From NCBI GenBank assembly GCA_010092775.1, contig JAADYZ010000386.1, positions 1 to 6,530 on the forward strand: a DNA stretch of 6,530 bases. Direction: 5' to 3'. The notes under the pieces are model-generated. The model was not told the DNA's origin. It did not search any database and saw nothing but the letters and a program-made list of their open reading frames with translations. This DNA is from Chloroflexota bacterium (GTDB lineage: Bacteria; Chloroflexota; Anaerolineae; Aggregatilineales; UBA3940). The position numbers and the translations under genes were made by a program. Shown here in pieces: positions 5,368 to 6,530 of this stretch (within the stretch, counting starts at the first letter, position 1; every line of letters begins with the position of its first letter).

Positions 5368-6108
5368 CCAGATCGTTCGATAGAGCGCGTCGATGCCCGC
5401 CCCCAGGTTTGTGCCGGGGGCGTTTATCATGACCTCATCGACCGCGTGGACCCGCCCATTCTGAACGGCGGTTAATCGGTCCCAACCGGCACGCTTGATG
5501 ATACGGTCGGTGTTGATTTGGGCTGCGCCCGCCCAGGCTGCGATGATGACGTCAGGGTCGATGTCAAATAGACGCTCATCATCAAGCTGCTGCTGAGGCT
5601 CACCCGGAACGAACTCGGCGCCCAGTGCCTCCACAATCTCCTTGCCCCACCACGTGGCCGTCATCATCGGTTTCGGCCAAATCTCAACATAGACGCGAGG
5701 CAACCACCCCGACTGGGCAGCGTCTGCCGCCCGTTCAGCCAGCCTCTCTTTCATCGCCGCAATCTGCCTCAGAGCGGCATCCGCTGCCCCGCTCACTGCA
5801 CCAATCAGTGTGATAGCCCGATGGACGTCTGTCAGCGACTTTGGATTGAGGCACAGTACCTGCAAACCCGCGCGCAGCAGGTCGTCAACCTTGCCTGCAC
5901 CAAAGGGCACCCCTCCTATCACGAGGTCCGGTTCCAGAGCTGCGACCGTCGCTGCGTCCACAGACCAGGTGCTTTCTACCTCAGCGATTCCTGCAACGTC
6001 GGCCACACGGCTACAGTAGGGGCTCACGCCGACTAGCTTCTTGCGCTGCTCCAAGTCGATCAGGGTGCGTGTAATGCTCGGCTCCAGCGAAACAATCCGT
6101 TCAATCAT
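5359..6108 (-). CDS. BtuF-like periplasmic-binding-protein fold (cobalamin/iron-complex type) without signal peptide
   Basis: A 249-residue protein of the class III binding-protein family (BtuF/FhuD/FepB-type). It starts MIERIVSLEPSITRTLIDL, the typical RIVSLxPSxTE opening, followed by KLVGVSPYC and WSVDAATVAALEPDLVIGG (48-66). A long central helix covers about 92-130, and the second lobe contains RVYVEIWPKPMMTATWWGKEIVEALGAEFVPGE (138-170) and DPDVIIAAW (184-192). Such proteins normally carry vitamin B12 or ferric siderophores to an ABC importer, and they begin with a secretion signal or lipobox. Here the fold begins within four residues of the ATG and nothing like a signal sequence exists upstream. 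GGGGGA lies 5 bases before this ATG, supporting the start. No ABC permease or ATPase gene is adjacent. It is probably a cytoplasmic, solitary member; such signal-less relatives occur in other bacteria with unproven function. Transcribed in the same direction as transaldolase, but with a likely terminator between. Confidence 0.85.
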   Translation of the reverse strand: MIERIVSLEPSITRTLIDLEQRKKLVGVSPYCSRVADVAGIAEVESTWSVDAATVAALEPDLVIGGVPFGAGKVDDLLRAGLQVLCLNPKSLTDVHRAITLIGAVSGAADAALRQIAAMKERLAERAADAAQSGWLPRVYVEIWPKPMMTATWWGKEIVEALGAEFVPGEPQQQLDDERLFDIDPDVIIAAWAGAAQINTDRIIKRAGWDRLTAVQNGRVHAVDEVMINAPGTNLGAGIDALYRTIWLG

Positions 6109-6131
6109 CCAGATCCCCCATTGAATCGAAA

Positions 6132-6171
6132 AGAGCTGACCGAAGCTAGACTTGGCGTGCCGGTCAGCCCT
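6132..6171 (-). terminator. Probable intrinsic terminator after transaldolase
   Basis: GCTGACCG (6135-6142) and CGGTCAGC (6161-6168) form a perfect 8-bp inverted repeat that extends to 11 pairs with one G-U. On the minus strand the stem is followed directly by TTTCGATT, a short T-rich tract, 23 bases after the transaldolase stop codon. The 18-base loop is long and the T-tract is interrupted, so termination may be partial. On the plus strand no T-run follows. Confidence 0.45.
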
Positions 6172-6193
6172 ATCAGCTACGATGCAGTAGGTG

Positions 6194-6530
6194 CTAGGCA
6201 GCGATGACTTTGCACTTCTCTTCGATCGCAGCGATCAGTTCGTTGAATGCTGTGGCGAACTTGTCCACGCCTTCGGTCAGAAGCTGATCGGTCACCTTGG
6301 TCATGTCAACACCCGTCTGCTCTAGATCGGTGAAGACTTGCACGGCTTCATCAATGCCAGCTTCGATGGTCACCGCCACGCTGCCATGGTCGACAAAGGC
6401 ATCGATGGTCTTGGGTGGGGCGGTGTTTACTGTGTGCGGTCCTATCAGCTTATCGACATACAACGTATCAGGATAGTCTGGATTCTTGGTGCTGGTGCTG
6501 GCCCATAAGGGGCGTTGCAAGGCGGCGCCC
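6194..6530 (-). CDS. tal: Transaldolase, C-terminal portion (5' end beyond window)
   Basis: The last 111 or so codons of a gene entering from the right edge. The sequence GAALQRPLWASTSTKNPDYPDTLYVDKLIGPHTVNT is the hallmark of long (about 360-residue) bacterial transaldolases, where it forms a late barrel strand and the phosphate-side loop. It is followed by TIDAFVDHGSVAVTI and a helical end, closing with KCKVIAA. Transaldolase moves a three-carbon dihydroxyacetone unit between sedoheptulose-7-phosphate and glyceraldehyde-3-phosphate in the non-oxidative pentose phosphate pathway, in the cytoplasm. The Schiff-base Lys lies earlier in the protein and is outside the window, so catalytic competence cannot be judged. 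The Leu codon TTG at 6520 is internal, not a start, because GAA residues typical of the family precede it. The gene stops at the end of the transaldolase domain and is not fused to a phosphoglucose isomerase, as happens in some lineages. Confidence 0.9.
   Translation of the reverse strand, partial: GAALQRPLWASTSTKNPDYPDTLYVDKLIGPHTVNTAPPKTIDAFVDHGSVAVTIEAGIDEAVQVFTDLEQTGVDMTKVTDQLLTEGVDKFATAFNELIAAIEEKCKVIAA

Noticed and set aside
1..6530. CRISPR arrays, tRNA/rRNA genes, insertion sequences
   Set aside because: No regularly spaced repeats, cloverleaf-like sequence, rRNA-like sequence or transposase motifs were seen; the only transposon-like bases are the adapter.

Overview
The window is a contig end, probably from a metagenome or draft genome. 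The first 19 bases match the Tn5/Nextera transposon mosaic end used in library preparation, so they are not genomic. The remaining sequence is moderately GC-rich and densely coded. The gene content (an NTE-type cyclic-nucleotide/patatin protein, a membrane-anchored MutS-like ATPase, a GT-C mannosyltransferase-like protein, a BtuF-like protein and a long-form transaldolase) resembles Chloroflexota-type bacteria. That taxonomic guess rests on protein style only and is low confidence.

Layout. On the minus strand at the left is a two-gene unit: a MutS-family ATPase with predicted membrane helices (226-2094), then the first 69 codons of a membrane glycosyltransferase (20-226). The two are coupled through a TGATG stop/start overlap. 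A 135-bp divergent control region (2095-2229) separates them from a plus-strand gene for a 759-residue cyclic-nucleotide-binding/patatin protein (2230-4509). This region holds a palindromic -10 element that could serve both directions and a strong GC hairpin in the patatin leader. Next on the plus strand are a small three-helix membrane protein (4612-4971, GTG start) and a single-domain cupin (5044-5367). On the minus strand from the right edge come the C-terminal part of a transaldolase (6194-6530) and, after a probable terminator, a BtuF-like binding-protein fold without a signal peptide (5359-6108). The BtuF-like gene overlaps the cupin tail-to-tail by 9 bp.

Main observation. The patatin protein aligns from end to end with the neuropathy-target-esterase architecture (cyclic-nucleotide domain, NTE middle region, patatin domain), but its active site is dismantled. 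The nucleophile Ser of G-x-S-x-G is Gly514, the dyad Asp of D-G-G/A is Thr628, and the glycine-rich oxyanion loop carries one extra residue. The cyclic-nucleotide pocket looks intact. This suggests a ligand-sensing pseudo-phospholipase rather than a decayed gene, because the reading frame and the surrounding fold motifs are preserved. No second component of a defence system (cyclase, toxin, CRISPR) is visible, and no single pathway clearly unites the genes.
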